A stretch of DNA of 64,000 bases, from NCBI GenBank assembly GCA_020634335.1, contig JACKBY010000011.1:50273-114272 (forward strand), written 5' to 3'. This stretch comes from Promineifilum sp. (lineage in GTDB: Bacteria > Chloroflexota > Anaerolineae > Promineifilales > Promineifilaceae). Of the stretch, positions 24,308 to 33,642 are shown piece by piece (positions within the stretch are counted from its first letter, which is position 1; every line of letters starts with the position of its first letter). A program made the position numbers and the translations under genes. Under the pieces are notes generated by a model. The model had not been told where the DNA came from. It searched no databases and saw only the letters and a program-made list of their open reading frames with translations.

Positions 24308-25587
24308 TCAGTAATCCGGGGATACCGTTCCGATCACCCGCTTCTGCCGCCAGGCGATCAGCGAATAGTAGACGCCGGGCAACGGCAACATCAGCAGCCC
24401 CATGACCGGAGTCATGTAGCGCAACAACGGGATGACGGTGAAGGTCATGGCCCAGAAGTAGAATACGATGAGCCAGTTGCCGCCGATCAGGCGCCGCGCC
24501 GCGCCCCCTTGCCGGACGCAGTAAAGCGTGCCCCACGTGGCCAATAGCAAATAGACGATTTGGATCAATAGCGTCGGCCGTTCCATCACGCGGCTGTCGA
24601 TGCCGTACCAGCTTCGCGCCAGCTTGATGAGCATCAGTTTGATGAAGGCTGCCGGGGCCACGCGCGCTTCATCGGCCAATACGGTGAATACGCCGCCGGT
24701 CGTGGTCGCTTCCGCCCGCCGTTCATGAATCGCCCACATCAGGTCGGCCACGTCTTCGGGGATGGCAACCTCGCGGCGATAATCCTTGGGCACAGCCAGA
24801 AACGTCAGGCCGTCGTAGATAGTAGCCGGCCCACCGCTGCTCAGCGGAATGATCGCGCTCGTGCGGGCATAGACGGCCGCTTCCCAGGGCAACACGACCA
24901 GGATGCTGCCCAGCACGACCAGCGCGCCATAGAGAAGGCGCGTCCGCAGCGCCGTCGCGCGGGCGGCGAACAGCAGGACGAGCAGCGCCATAACGATGCT
25001 CAGCCCCAGCGCCGCCGGGCGAATGAGCATGGCCGCCCCGGATAACGCCCCGGCCGCCAGGTAGAATGCCCCGCTCGCGCCCCGCCGCCTCTCTCGCGCA
25101 ACAAGGCCCACCAGAACACCAGCATCGCGGCGAAGAACACGGGGATAAACGGTACTTCGCTGTTGGGCTGCTTGGTCAGCCACAACGCAAAGGGGTAGGT
25201 CATCCAGGCCACCGCCGGGATGAGCGCCGCCCGCGGCGACCAGAGCAATCGTGCCAACCCATAGATCAACACCACGGCCAGTCCAACGCACAACAACCGA
25301 AAAGCCAGGACCATCGTTTCGTCGGCCACGTGGAGCGCGTCCCCCAGGCGAAAAACCCCGGCCAGCAGGACGGCAAAGCCCGGCGGGTAGCGAGTGGCGA
25401 TATCGCCTTCCAGCGTAACCCCGCGCCCCGCGACGATGTTGCGCGCCACCGGCTCGTAGGCCAGCGCGTAGTCGGTGCTCTGATTCTCGCGGTACTCGGC
25501 CGGCAATACGGCCCAGAACATGCCCGACGCGAGCATCGCGACGATGAACAAGGTCATGACCAGCAAGCCTTCGCGCCGCCGGGTCAT
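24308..25587 (-). pseudogene. GT39-like membrane glycosyltransferase split by a frameshift
   Basis: The first part (25587 to about 25090) encodes MTRRREGLLV and three or more spans, with an AEYRENQSTDYALAYEP loop typical of ArnT/GT39-like enzymes. The second part continues in another frame from about 25085 to the stop at 24308 with GASGAFYLAAGALSG, further spans and PLLRYMTPVMGLLMLPLPG. Reading resumes correctly if one base is added in the GC-rich tract at about 25074-25092. This is either a sequencing or assembly slip or a real inactivating deletion. The start overlaps the stop of the CapK-like gene (ATGA). Intact length would be about 426 residues. Role would be sugar transfer from a polyprenyl donor outside the membrane. 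Confidence 0.8.
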
Positions 25588-27011
25588 GAGTTGCCCCCGT
25601 CGGCCGCAACGGGCTCCGCAAGCGACCGAGACCCGACGCGCGAGATGACGGCACGGAATTTGCCGTTGGCCGTTCGCGGGACAGCGTTCACCGGTTCCAA
25701 AATGACGGTCATGTCCTCGCCGGTGCGATCGTGGATGCGCCGCACGAGCGATTCACCGTCCGCAACCGTATAGTCGCTGGTCGGCACGTAGAGCACCCGC
25801 AGCACGTCCCAATCCTCCTGGATGATCTGCGCCTCGCGGATGGGCAGGTCGGCCTTGAAGACGGGGTCCAGGCGGCCGATGTGACGGCCGTCGCGGGTGA
25901 TCACCACGTCGTCGACGCGCCCCTCGATGGCCCGCAGCACGGGCAGCGACCGGCCGCAGGCGCACGGCACGTCGTCCATCGTCGCCCGGTCGCCCGTCTC
26001 GTAACGGATGAGCGGCATATCGGCATTCAGCAGGCCCGTGGCGATCAGGCGGCCGGCTGTGCCCGCCGCGACGGCCTCGTCGACCGTGTCGGCCAGAATC
26101 TCCACGTGGCCCGCCTCCGGCCAGATATGCAGCCGTCGCTGCTCGCAATCGCTGGCCGCGGCGGCGATCTCGGCCATGCCGTAGGTTTCGCGCACCGGAC
26201 AGCCGAAGGCCTGGGCGATGGCCCGCCGCTGGTGGTCGAGCAACGGCTCGGCATTGCCAATGGCGACTTGCAATCGAGGAGCAGTCAGGTGGCCGTCGAT
26301 GACCTCCTGCGCCAGCCGGTAGAGGCCGGACGGATAGCCGAGCAAGTAGCGCACCTCGTGACGACGCATGGCGTCCAGGTAGGCGGGAATGTTTTCGGCC
26401 GCCAGATGATAGGCCGACAGGTACAACTGGTTGAGGCCCCCGTTCCAGACCCAGAACGGCGGTTCCTCCTGCTCGACCGGGGCGACGAGCTGGCCGCCGA
26501 GGATAGCCCAGCGGTCGTGGCGGTCAACGCCGTACCAGCGCCGTGCCCGCGCCTCGAACAACCCGAACCACGCCCGCACCGTAGCCCGACTCAGCCAGAT
26601 GTGTAACGGCTTGCCGGTCGTGCCGCTGGTGTGCTCGTAGAACATGGACTTCGGGTCGCAGTCGTCGGCCAGGAAGGCCTTGGGCTGCGCTCGTAGCGCT
26701 TCCTTGCCCAGGACGGGCCAGTTCTCCAGCAACTCGACCGACGCGCGGTCGCCCGCCGCCCGACGGCGGGCCCATTGTCCGCGATAATAGGGTACATCGG
26801 TCGCCGCCCGCCGCAGGACGTAGGCCAGGCGCTCCTCGCGCCACGCCCGCCACTGGTCGGCGCTCCAGTGATCGTGGGCCAGATATTCGGCCACCAGCGG
26901 CTCCGTTTCGGAGCCGTAGCGCCAGCGATTCAGATAGCGGCCGCGGGCGCCCGCAGCCAGCACTTTGGCCTGATAGGGCAACTTGTGATAGACCTTCAAC
27001 CAGTCAGGCAT
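25584..27011 (-). CDS. CapK/PaaK-like adenylate-forming enzyme
   Basis: Cytoplasmic protein of about 475 residues related to phenylacetate-CoA ligases. The ATP-binding motif YEHTSGTTGKPLHIW is near residues 125-139, with later ETYGMAEI, IRYETGDR and IEGRVDDVV motifs of the adenylation fold. CACGRSLPVL resembles the Cys pair seen in PaaK-type enzymes. Homologues named CapK are common in capsule loci, where their acyl or amino-acid substrate is not settled. The start ATG at 27011 overlaps the stop of the GT4 gene by eight bases; the longer open frame upstream is a shadow of that gene. Confidence 0.88.
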   Translation of the reverse strand: MPDWLKVYHKLPYQAKVLAAGARGRYLNRWRYGSETEPLVAEYLAHDHWSADQWRAWREERLAYVLRRAATDVPYYRGQWARRRAAGDRASVELLENWPVLGKEALRAQPKAFLADDCDPKSMFYEHTSGTTGKPLHIWLSRATVRAWFGLFEARARRWYGVDRHDRWAILGGQLVAPVEQEEPPFWVWNGGLNQLYLSAYHLAAENIPAYLDAMRRHEVRYLLGYPSGLYRLAQEVIDGHLTAPRLQVAIGNAEPLLDHQRRAIAQAFGCPVRETYGMAEIAAAASDCEQRRLHIWPEAGHVEILADTVDEAVAAGTAGRLIATGLLNADMPLIRYETGDRATMDDVPCACGRSLPVLRAIEGRVDDVVITRDGRHIGRLDPVFKADLPIREAQIIQEDWDVLRVLYVPTSDYTVADGESLVRRIHDRTGEDMTVILEPVNAVPRTANGKFRAVISRVGSRSLAEPVAADGGNS

Positions 27012-28089
27012 AAAGCACCTCAGCGAACAGCGCCTCCCAGCGCGCCTGCACGGGTTCCCAGGCACAAGACTCGGCCAGATGCCGGCCGTTGGCCGACAGC
27101 ACGCCGGCCAATTCCGGCTCATCCAGCAGCCGCCGCACGGCTCCGACCATCGCGCCCACGTCACCGTCCGGCCCCAGCAGCCCGGTCTCGCCGTCGCGCA
27201 ACAGATGAGGCACGCCGCCGACGGCCGTCGCCACCACAGGCAGACCGAAAGCGCATGCTTCCAGGACACTGACCGGCATGTTGTCGACGTGATTAGTGTT
27301 CAGGTAAATGTCGTGGTTAGCGAATTCGCGCGCCTTGTCCTCCGGCCCCAGAAAGCCGGGGAAACGAACAAAGGCCGACAGATCTCGTTGTCGCGCCAGG
27401 GCCTGAACGGCGGAGTGCAGTCCCTTTTCCTGGCCGGCCATCGTCAAAATCGCCTCCGGATGGGTCCGTCGCAGTTCGGCCAGCACCTCGACGGCCATCT
27501 GGGGGTGATATATCTCGTGGAACGTGCGCATCCATAGCAGCCGGGGGCGCACCACCGGCCGGTGGCGATAGGGATAGTTCTCGATCTCCAGGATGTTGGG
27601 AATGGTGTGGATACGCGCGATCAGGTCGGGGTAGGCGGCGAACGCTTGGGCCAGATAGGTCGAGGGGGTAACGATAGCCTCGGCCCGCCGCAGCACCCGC
27701 CGCACCCAACGACCATGTTCGGCGGCGAATTCCGGCAGCGCGCCGCCGTGCAGCGCGAACACCTGCGGCAAGCCCAAAGCGCGGCAAAGAGCGCTAGCCG
27801 CGTCGGTGACGGCGAAGGCCGGGCCGCTGAACACCTGGTGAACGACCAGATCGATCTCGTCGCGCCACGCTACAAGGGAACCGAGAATGTCGAGCAGGCG
27901 CGGCAAGCGTTCAAGTCTATGCGAAGTAATCCGGACCTGGTAATCCGCGCTGGCCAACAAGCCGGCCAGCAGCTCCCCCTGCGAAGTTACCCACCCCGGA
28001 TTAACGCCCAGCATGGGGCCAACAAAGCACAGGCGCGGCCGGCCTGCCGCCGCCGCGGAGCGAGGTGTTGCGACGCTAGTGATAGCCAT
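27004..28089 (-). CDS. Glycosyltransferase family 4
   Basis: Retaining GT-B glycosyltransferase of about 361 residues. The N-terminal half shows the glycine-rich acceptor loop (GVNPGWVTSQGELLA) and the C-terminal half the donor site (YLNTNHVDNMPVSVLEACAFG with GLPVVATAVGG). I start at the ATG at 28089, inside the end of the next upstream gene (14-nt overlap); the upstream part of the open frame is antisense-like and low quality. Sugar donor and acceptor are not predictable. Confidence 0.88.
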   Translation of the reverse strand: MAITSVATPRSAAAAGRPRLCFVGPMLGVNPGWVTSQGELLAGLLASADYQVRITSHRLERLPRLLDILGSLVAWRDEIDLVVHQVFSGPAFAVTDAASALCRALGLPQVFALHGGALPEFAAEHGRWVRRVLRRAEAIVTPSTYLAQAFAAYPDLIARIHTIPNILEIENYPYRHRPVVRPRLLWMRTFHEIYHPQMAVEVLAELRRTHPEAILTMAGQEKGLHSAVQALARQRDLSAFVRFPGFLGPEDKAREFANHDIYLNTNHVDNMPVSVLEACAFGLPVVATAVGGVPHLLRDGETGLLGPDGDVGAMVGAVRRLLDEPELAGVLSANGRHLAESCAWEPVQARWEALFAEVLYA

Positions 28090-29317
28090 TGCTCGAATAG
28101 GGCAAGACTGTGCCGGCTTCCGGCGCGACGACCGCGACGACCGATTGGGCTTGCTCCCGTTCGGCGGCCGACGACAACCACACGCCCCATGCCCCGGCAA
28201 ACAGCCCCGCCACCGCAGCCTGATAGGCGCGATAGGTAAAGCGGGGGGCTGCGGCCACCCCCGCCCGCCCGGCAGCAGCCCAGGTGTCGGGATTAGCCAC
28301 GAAGCTCGCGATAGCACCGGCCATCCCCTCGACATCATCCGTCGGCAGGGCCACCCCGGCTCCCGTCTCGCCCAGGATTTGCGGGATACTGGAGACGGCC
28401 GCGGCTACCGGGACGACCCCATAGGCCATTGCCTCGCTCAACACCTTCGGCCAGCCCTCGGAGCGGGACGGCAACAGGATGAAATGCGCCGCTGCGTAAT
28501 ATCGGGCGACTTCGGCCCGCGGGATCCAACCCAGAAATGACACCTCACTCAGCCCCTTGTCGCGCGCCCAGGCTTCGTAGCGCGGCCGGTCGGGGCCATC
28601 GCCGAGCAGACGCAGCCGGAACGGGATGCCGCGCGCCCGTAGCGCCTGGGCCACGCGCAGAACGCGGCCAACACCCTTGCCCTCGTTCAACTCGCCGACA
28701 AACAACAGCTCGGCCGGCAGACGGAACTGCCGGGCGGCGGCCAAAGCGCCGCCCTGGTCGATCTCCTCATCCGTCAGGCACGGGTTGTCGAACGTGTACA
28801 CGTGCGCCGGTTGCTGGGGCCAGCGGCCGTTGACCGTCACGACGCCGCGATGGCGATTTTCGGCCAGCCACCGGCGTTGCAGCCGGTAAGACCACGGCTC
28901 GCGGCTGTCTGGCTGCCAGTTGCCGGCGAACTTTACCCAGCGATAGCGCGGTGCCGGCATGCGGCCCAGAAGCCACAGGGCCAGCAGGCTGATGTTGGCC
29001 GGGCAACGCACGTGGACGGCATCAGCTCGACTCATTTCCTCCCGCAGCACACGTGCGTAGGCTGGATAGGCGGTCAGAATGCCCAGCTTGTCACGCCAGG
29101 ATTCACCACCGGCCGGAGCAAGCAGCCGGACGCGCAGGTTGGAAGCCTTGTAGGGCAGGGCGCTCGCCGGGGGGTGGCCGGGATAGCCCACGGCCACGTG
29201 GGTCACCTGATCGAATAGCGCGGCGAGATAATCCAGCTCGCGCACGGTCGGCCCCCAGCCGACGATACCTTCATCCGAATGGTAATGGGGGGTATGCGAT
29301 ATGATGAGCAAGCGCAC
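28076..29317 (-). CDS. Glycosyltransferase family 4
   Basis: GT-B enzyme of 413 residues starting MRLLIISHTPHYHSDEG. The EX7E motif is in SEGWPKVLSEAM; FVGELNEGKGVGRVL begins the donor-binding half. The start codon is GTG at 29317, supported by GGGAG eight bases upstream. Its 3' end overlaps the next GT4. A C-terminal stretch of about 35 residues after the fold is not conserved-looking. Confidence 0.9.
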   Translation of the reverse strand: MRLLIISHTPHYHSDEGIVGWGPTVRELDYLAALFDQVTHVAVGYPGHPPASALPYKASNLRVRLLAPAGGESWRDKLGILTAYPAYARVLREEMSRADAVHVRCPANISLLALWLLGRMPAPRYRWVKFAGNWQPDSREPWSYRLQRRWLAENRHRGVVTVNGRWPQQPAHVYTFDNPCLTDEEIDQGGALAAARQFRLPAELLFVGELNEGKGVGRVLRVAQALRARGIPFRLRLLGDGPDRPRYEAWARDKGLSEVSFLGWIPRAEVARYYAAAHFILLPSRSEGWPKVLSEAMAYGVVPVAAAVSSIPQILGETGAGVALPTDDVEGMAGAIASFVANPDTWAAAGRAGVAAAPRFTYRAYQAAVAGLFAGAWGVWLSSAAEREQAQSVVAVVAPEAGTVLPYSSNGYH

Positions 29318-29335
29318 AGATTTTTCTCCCGCTAG

Positions 29336-30529
29336 TTAACCAGCCGGTTCGCGGCGCGGCGACAAAGCGGCGCGCAACACCCGATCATATTGGTCGATCC
29401 GCTCCGACCACGTGGCCGCCGTCGCCCCTTCGCGTGCCCGGCGACCCATCTCTCGGCGACGGTCGCCATCGTCCAGCAGGGCCAGCACGGCCGCGGCTGT
29501 GGCTTCCGGATCATCGGGCGGCACGCTGAGGCCGGTTTCGCCCTCGCGAATGGTCTCCGTCAGGCCGCAATCGCGGCTCACAACCGCGGGCGTGCCGCAT
29601 AGCGCCGCCTCCTGCACCACAATGCCGTATCCTTCCACGTCACCGTCGGCCGTTCGACGACTCACCAGGACGAAAACGTGGGCCAGATTGTAGGCCGTGG
29701 GTAGGTCTTCATCGGCCACCAAACCGGCGAAGCGCACGCGCCCAGCCACACCCAGCTCGCCGGCCAGCGCCTCATACGTCGTCTGCAAGGTGGGCAAGCC
29801 GGCCATCACGTAGGTCGCGGCCGGGTGCCGGGCCAGGATGAGCGGCAGGGCGCGAATCACCACATCCTGCGCCTTGCGCTCGCTCACGTGCCCCACGGTC
29901 AGAATGACCGGCCCGTCGCCCACGTCCCAGCGCTCACGTAAAGCAGACGTGTCCAGGCCGGGGCGGAAGCGGTCGCCGTCGGCAGCGTTGGGAATGACGA
30001 CGAGACGGCGCGGACGCGAGGCAGCGCGAATCAGCCCGGCCGTATACTCACTGACGGCGATGACCGTCGCGGCGCTCTCTAGGGCACGCCGGGTTAGCCA
30101 CCGGTTCACCAGCGACCGGCCCAGCAATTCGGTGCCGTGGCCGACGGCTACCCAGGGCAGGCGATAGACGGCGGCGAATGCGGCGGTCATCAGCAACGCC
30201 CGATAGCCGGTGGCGATGAGCAGCATCGGGCGATGGGTGCGAATCGCACCGTGGATAATGCGCAGTCGCCTTGCAAACCAGGCTACACCCGCCTCTCGAT
30301 CCGGCAGCATAGCGACGGCGAAGGGCTGCCGCCCGTTGAACGCCTCGCGCTGGGCATCGGCAACGTAAGGTTGGGGGGCCAGGACGCCCAGCTCCCACCC
30401 CAGGCGCGTCAAGTGACTAGCCAGCTGGAAAGCGTGCTGGCCGATGCCGCCGGGGCCGGGCGGGAACTCGCTGCTCAGCAGCAACGCGCGCGGCGTGTCG
30501 TTCATGAGGCCTGTGCTCTCAATTACCAT
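29336..30529 (-). CDS. Glycosyltransferase family 4
   Basis: GT-B enzyme of 397 residues. SEFPPGPGGIGQHAFQLA is the usual GT4 opening, TVGHVSERKAQDVVIRA the start of the C-terminal half, and EGYGIVVQEAALCG holds the EX7E motif. Two starts are possible, ATG at 30529 (GGA six bases upstream) and ATG at 30505; I use the first. It begins nine bases after the polymerase-like gene ends. Confidence 0.9.
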   Translation of the reverse strand: MVIESTGLMNDTPRALLLSSEFPPGPGGIGQHAFQLASHLTRLGWELGVLAPQPYVADAQREAFNGRQPFAVAMLPDREAGVAWFARRLRIIHGAIRTHRPMLLIATGYRALLMTAAFAAVYRLPWVAVGHGTELLGRSLVNRWLTRRALESAATVIAVSEYTAGLIRAASRPRRLVVIPNAADGDRFRPGLDTSALRERWDVGDGPVILTVGHVSERKAQDVVIRALPLILARHPAATYVMAGLPTLQTTYEALAGELGVAGRVRFAGLVADEDLPTAYNLAHVFVLVSRRTADGDVEGYGIVVQEAALCGTPAVVSRDCGLTETIREGETGLSVPPDDPEATAAAVLALLDDGDRRREMGRRAREGATAATWSERIDQYDRVLRAALSPRREPAG

Positions 30530-30538
30530 AGCGTTCCG

Positions 30539-32002
30539 TCATAGTTGGCCGGGGAATCGTCGGGGATCGAGGGCCGTGGGCGGCGAGATTTCGGGCACTT
30601 TGGGCTTGTCTCCCGCCTGTAACCGCCACGATACCAGGGCCAAAGCGATCATCAGAGGAACGACCGCCAGACGCATGGCGCTATGGACCATGATCGACAT
30701 CGCCCACACGCCGAAAGCGGCCGTCATGCCCCGGCCGAGGCCGGGACGGTTAGCCACGTAGCGCTTCACCAGCATCCATACCAGGATCAACATCGCCAAG
30801 ATGCCGAACAGACCATGCTCGGCCAAGAGTCGCGTGTACTCCGTATGGGCAGCCAACGGTATGCCGTTGATGGTCGCGTGGTACTCCAGGGAACGCCCTA
30901 TTCCCACCCCCAATACCGGATTATCCATAAATACCTGCAAATCGGCCGTTGCGACCTCCAGGCGGCCGGTCGTGTCTAGGCTGCTGAAGCGATCGGATAA
31001 AGATCCGCCGGTAAATTGATCGAGAAACGGGTAGACGAAAGCGAAAAGAACAAGCCCGAACAACACGGTCAGGGCGAGGAAGCGGCGGCGCGCCCGCGGC
31101 GTCGTCGTCAGATGCAGCCCAAAAACGGCCGCGGCCAAAACAAAACTGTAGATACCGCCGCGCGAAAACGTGAGGACGCCCTGTGCCAGCATGAAGAAGG
31201 TCATAAGCAGGATGAAAGCGCGCGCGCCCCAGGCGCGAGGGATCATGATGAACAGCATCGACCCGAGCAGAGCCCCCAGCCCCATCATGTTGGAGACCTG
31301 GTTCGGGCCGTAATTGCCGCTGGTCACCCAGTTCGCCGCCCCCACAAAGACGAGACTGTCCAGATCAGTGATCGTATAGTAGATCGCCAGAAAGGTAACG
31401 CCCACCGTGGGAGCGATAATGGACAGGAACAACCTCACGCTGGTTTCGCGATTGATCGGCCGATCCCACAAATACAGTGCCAGAGCGATCAACGCGATAT
31501 AGCTGGACAGATTAAAGCTGAGCGGGTCGCGCGCTTCGGCCGGGCCATAATACAGGATGGCCATCACCGTCGCCGGCACCAGCGTGACCAGCAGCAGCAA
31601 CGGCCAACTGCTGCGCAAGCGGCGTGCATCTCCTCGGCGGCCCCACTCCACGATCAGCGCCGCGAAGACGATGGCGACGATAGCATACTTGGAGTATTCC
31701 CACAGTAGATAGGCACGTGACATGCGCCACAGCACCTCGGCCGCGGCGATATAGGCCACCGAGTACATGACATGGGTTGTACGCCCCAAGAGCGCCGCCC
31801 GCAACCCGATCAACAAGGCGATAACCCCGTGAACCGTGCTGATCACCGGCGACAATTCCATGCCCATTGCCAACGGCAAGTGAAGCATCAGGAACAGGAT
31901 TACCCGCACATTGAACGAGTTAGCCAGATCGCGGGCCGGATTGCCGGTCAGCCCTGTGGGCGTTTCAGGGGCGGAGTTTTTCGAATAGGATGATAGCCTC
32001 AT
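30539..32002 (-). CDS. Wzy-like O-antigen polymerase/ligase family membrane protein
   Basis: Integral membrane protein of 487 residues with about a dozen spans. The family loop is visible: LTFSRGGIYSFVLA, then GRLEVATADLQVFMDNPVLGVGIG and AAHTEYTRLLAEHGLFG before the final spans. It would polymerise lipid-linked repeat units on the outer face of the membrane, or ligate glycan to an acceptor. It is the second such protein in the locus and lacks the TPR tail of the one at 10086. Its start overlaps the GT2 stop (ATGA). Confidence 0.88.
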   Translation of the reverse strand: MRLSSYSKNSAPETPTGLTGNPARDLANSFNVRVILFLMLHLPLAMGMELSPVISTVHGVIALLIGLRAALLGRTTHVMYSVAYIAAAEVLWRMSRAYLLWEYSKYAIVAIVFAALIVEWGRRGDARRLRSSWPLLLLVTLVPATVMAILYYGPAEARDPLSFNLSSYIALIALALYLWDRPINRETSVRLFLSIIAPTVGVTFLAIYYTITDLDSLVFVGAANWVTSGNYGPNQVSNMMGLGALLGSMLFIMIPRAWGARAFILLMTFFMLAQGVLTFSRGGIYSFVLAAAVFGLHLTTTPRARRRFLALTVLFGLVLFAFVYPFLDQFTGGSLSDRFSSLDTTGRLEVATADLQVFMDNPVLGVGIGRSLEYHATINGIPLAAHTEYTRLLAEHGLFGILAMLILVWMLVKRYVANRPGLGRGMTAAFGVWAMSIMVHSAMRLAVVPLMIALALVSWRLQAGDKPKVPEISPPTALDPRRFPGQL

Positions 32003-33642
32003 AGCGTCAATGGTTCCTTAATGACGACCGGCTCGTAGTCCGGAATCGCCGGAAAGTTGGCCAGCATGGCCCGGCCGGCCGCTAGCCGGGATTTGTTTTG
32101 CCGCCACGTGTCGGGCAGCAGCGCCAGCATGACCACAGCTCTGGCCCAGCGGCGCAAACCGGCCCCGCGACCGCGCAGCGTGCCGATCGTGCGAATGAGC
32201 AACGCCTCGTCCACCTGGGTGGCGTCGAAATAGCGCGCCCATAGATAAGCCTCTGTCGGCGCCAGAAATTGGCGATGCCAAACCGAAGCCCGACTGGACG
32301 ACCGGGTCACGATGCGCGCCTTGTGCTGACGCAGGCCACCACGCGGCGCATGGAGGTGGATCACCACGGCTGCCGGATTGAGCCTGAGTGTAGCGCCGGT
32401 CAGGTAGAGACGCATCCCCAGATCGTGATCGGCCCGCTCGCCCTTCTCATAGGCTAAATCGAACAAGCCCGATCTCTCCAGCGTCGCTATTCGCAACAAT
32501 GTGTTATTGGTTGGAAAGACGTCGCTGTCGCGAATCAGACGAAACTCGGGCGGCAACGCGCCCGCGCCCGCCTCCTCGGCTACCCCGCACGACGCGTCGG
32601 CCTCGAAGCGGCGCAGAAAAGAGAGATGGCGGGCAATGAGGTCCGGTTCCACCTGGTCGTCGTCGTCGAGAAATAGCACCGCTTCGCCCCGTGCCGCGGC
32701 CAGCCCGGCATTGCGCGATGAGCACTGCCCGGCCTGGTCGCGCCATAGCACACGCAGCGGCAGATCGGCGAAGCGCTCCGGCCAGCGCATATCGCGGTTG
32801 TCCCCTTGGGTCTGGTCGACGATCACGATCTCCAGCGGCGGCACGGTCTGTGCGCGCAGCTGATCCAGCAAATTAAACAGATGTGGGTAACGGTCGAGCG
32901 TGGGAATTAGCACCGTGACGGTTGGATCCTTCTCGCTCGCGTCCGGCTTCTTGCCGGGGTCGCCCGGCTCGTGGAGGATGCCGGCGGAGAGCGCCACGGC
33001 CGCCGGTTGCCGCCAGGCACGGATAGTCTGGATGATACTTCCACCGCGCCGCCAACAAGCCCAAGCCGTCCATACCCGGCCATAGCGCAAGCGCATAAAA
33101 CGAATTTCATCGCTCAGCGGGAGGGGAGGCTGTGCGGCAAGCGGCAGTGGGGCCGGCAGCAGACCGGCGTCGTGGCGCATCGATGCGCCGCGCCGAATCC
33201 AGCGGTGCCCCAGTTCCAGCGACGCCCCGGCCAGGGACTCGAAATGGGTGTCTGGGCCACCCAACCGCGCCAGTACGGCCGCCCGCACTAGACAGGCGCG
33301 TAGCGACAGACGCCACGACGTCGCCTCGATCTCCGGTTCCGGGTCACGATTGAAGCGCCACACCGGATCGACAAAATCGATCATCCGTGGCAACCCGCCG
33401 AGACCCAAAGATAGCCCGGCGTGTCGCACGTCACCGGGCAGGTGGGCGGCAGCCGAAATCGTGTTTTGATCCGGCGCGCCCAGCGTGGCGTCCCAGAAGA
33501 GAATGGCGTCCACGCCCGGTACGGGTTGTTTGGCGGCCGCGGCCACCGCGGCCGGCGACGGCGCGACCGAGCGCACTCGCCCCAATTCCCACTTGGGCGG
33601 CGTGGCCCGGTCGGCAGTGATCCAGATCAGATCAATACGCAC
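31999..33642 (-). CDS. Glycosyltransferase family 2 with a degenerate N-terminal half
   Basis: Length 547 residues. The C-terminal half (about 240-440) is a good GT-A domain: TVTVLIPTLDRYPHLFNLL, IVIVDQTQGDNRD, GQCSSRNAGLAAARG and the metal motif FLDDDDQVEP. The N-terminal half (1-230) looks like a worn GT-A domain, with DAILFWDATLGAP in place of a DXD region and a conserved-looking SLRACLVRAAVLARLGG. It may serve in binding or assembly. The start overlaps the end of the next GT4 by about 11 bases. Confidence 0.87.
   Translation of the reverse strand: MRIDLIWITADRATPPKWELGRVRSVAPSPAAVAAAAKQPVPGVDAILFWDATLGAPDQNTISAAAHLPGDVRHAGLSLGLGGLPRMIDFVDPVWRFNRDPEPEIEATSWRLSLRACLVRAAVLARLGGPDTHFESLAGASLELGHRWIRRGASMRHDAGLLPAPLPLAAQPPLPLSDEIRFMRLRYGRVWTAWACWRRGGSIIQTIRAWRQPAAVALSAGILHEPGDPGKKPDASEKDPTVTVLIPTLDRYPHLFNLLDQLRAQTVPPLEIVIVDQTQGDNRDMRWPERFADLPLRVLWRDQAGQCSSRNAGLAAARGEAVLFLDDDDQVEPDLIARHLSFLRRFEADASCGVAEEAGAGALPPEFRLIRDSDVFPTNNTLLRIATLERSGLFDLAYEKGERADHDLGMRLYLTGATLRLNPAAVVIHLHAPRGGLRQHKARIVTRSSSRASVWHRQFLAPTEAYLWARYFDATQVDEALLIRTIGTLRGRGAGLRRWARAVVMLALLPDTWRQNKSRLAAGRAMLANFPAIPDYEPVVIKEPLTL

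Noticed and set aside
27012..27269. N-terminal extension of the CapK-like gene
   Set aside because: Trp/Cys/Arg-rich shadow of the upstream GT4 gene; the ATG at 27011 overlaps that gene's stop in the usual way.
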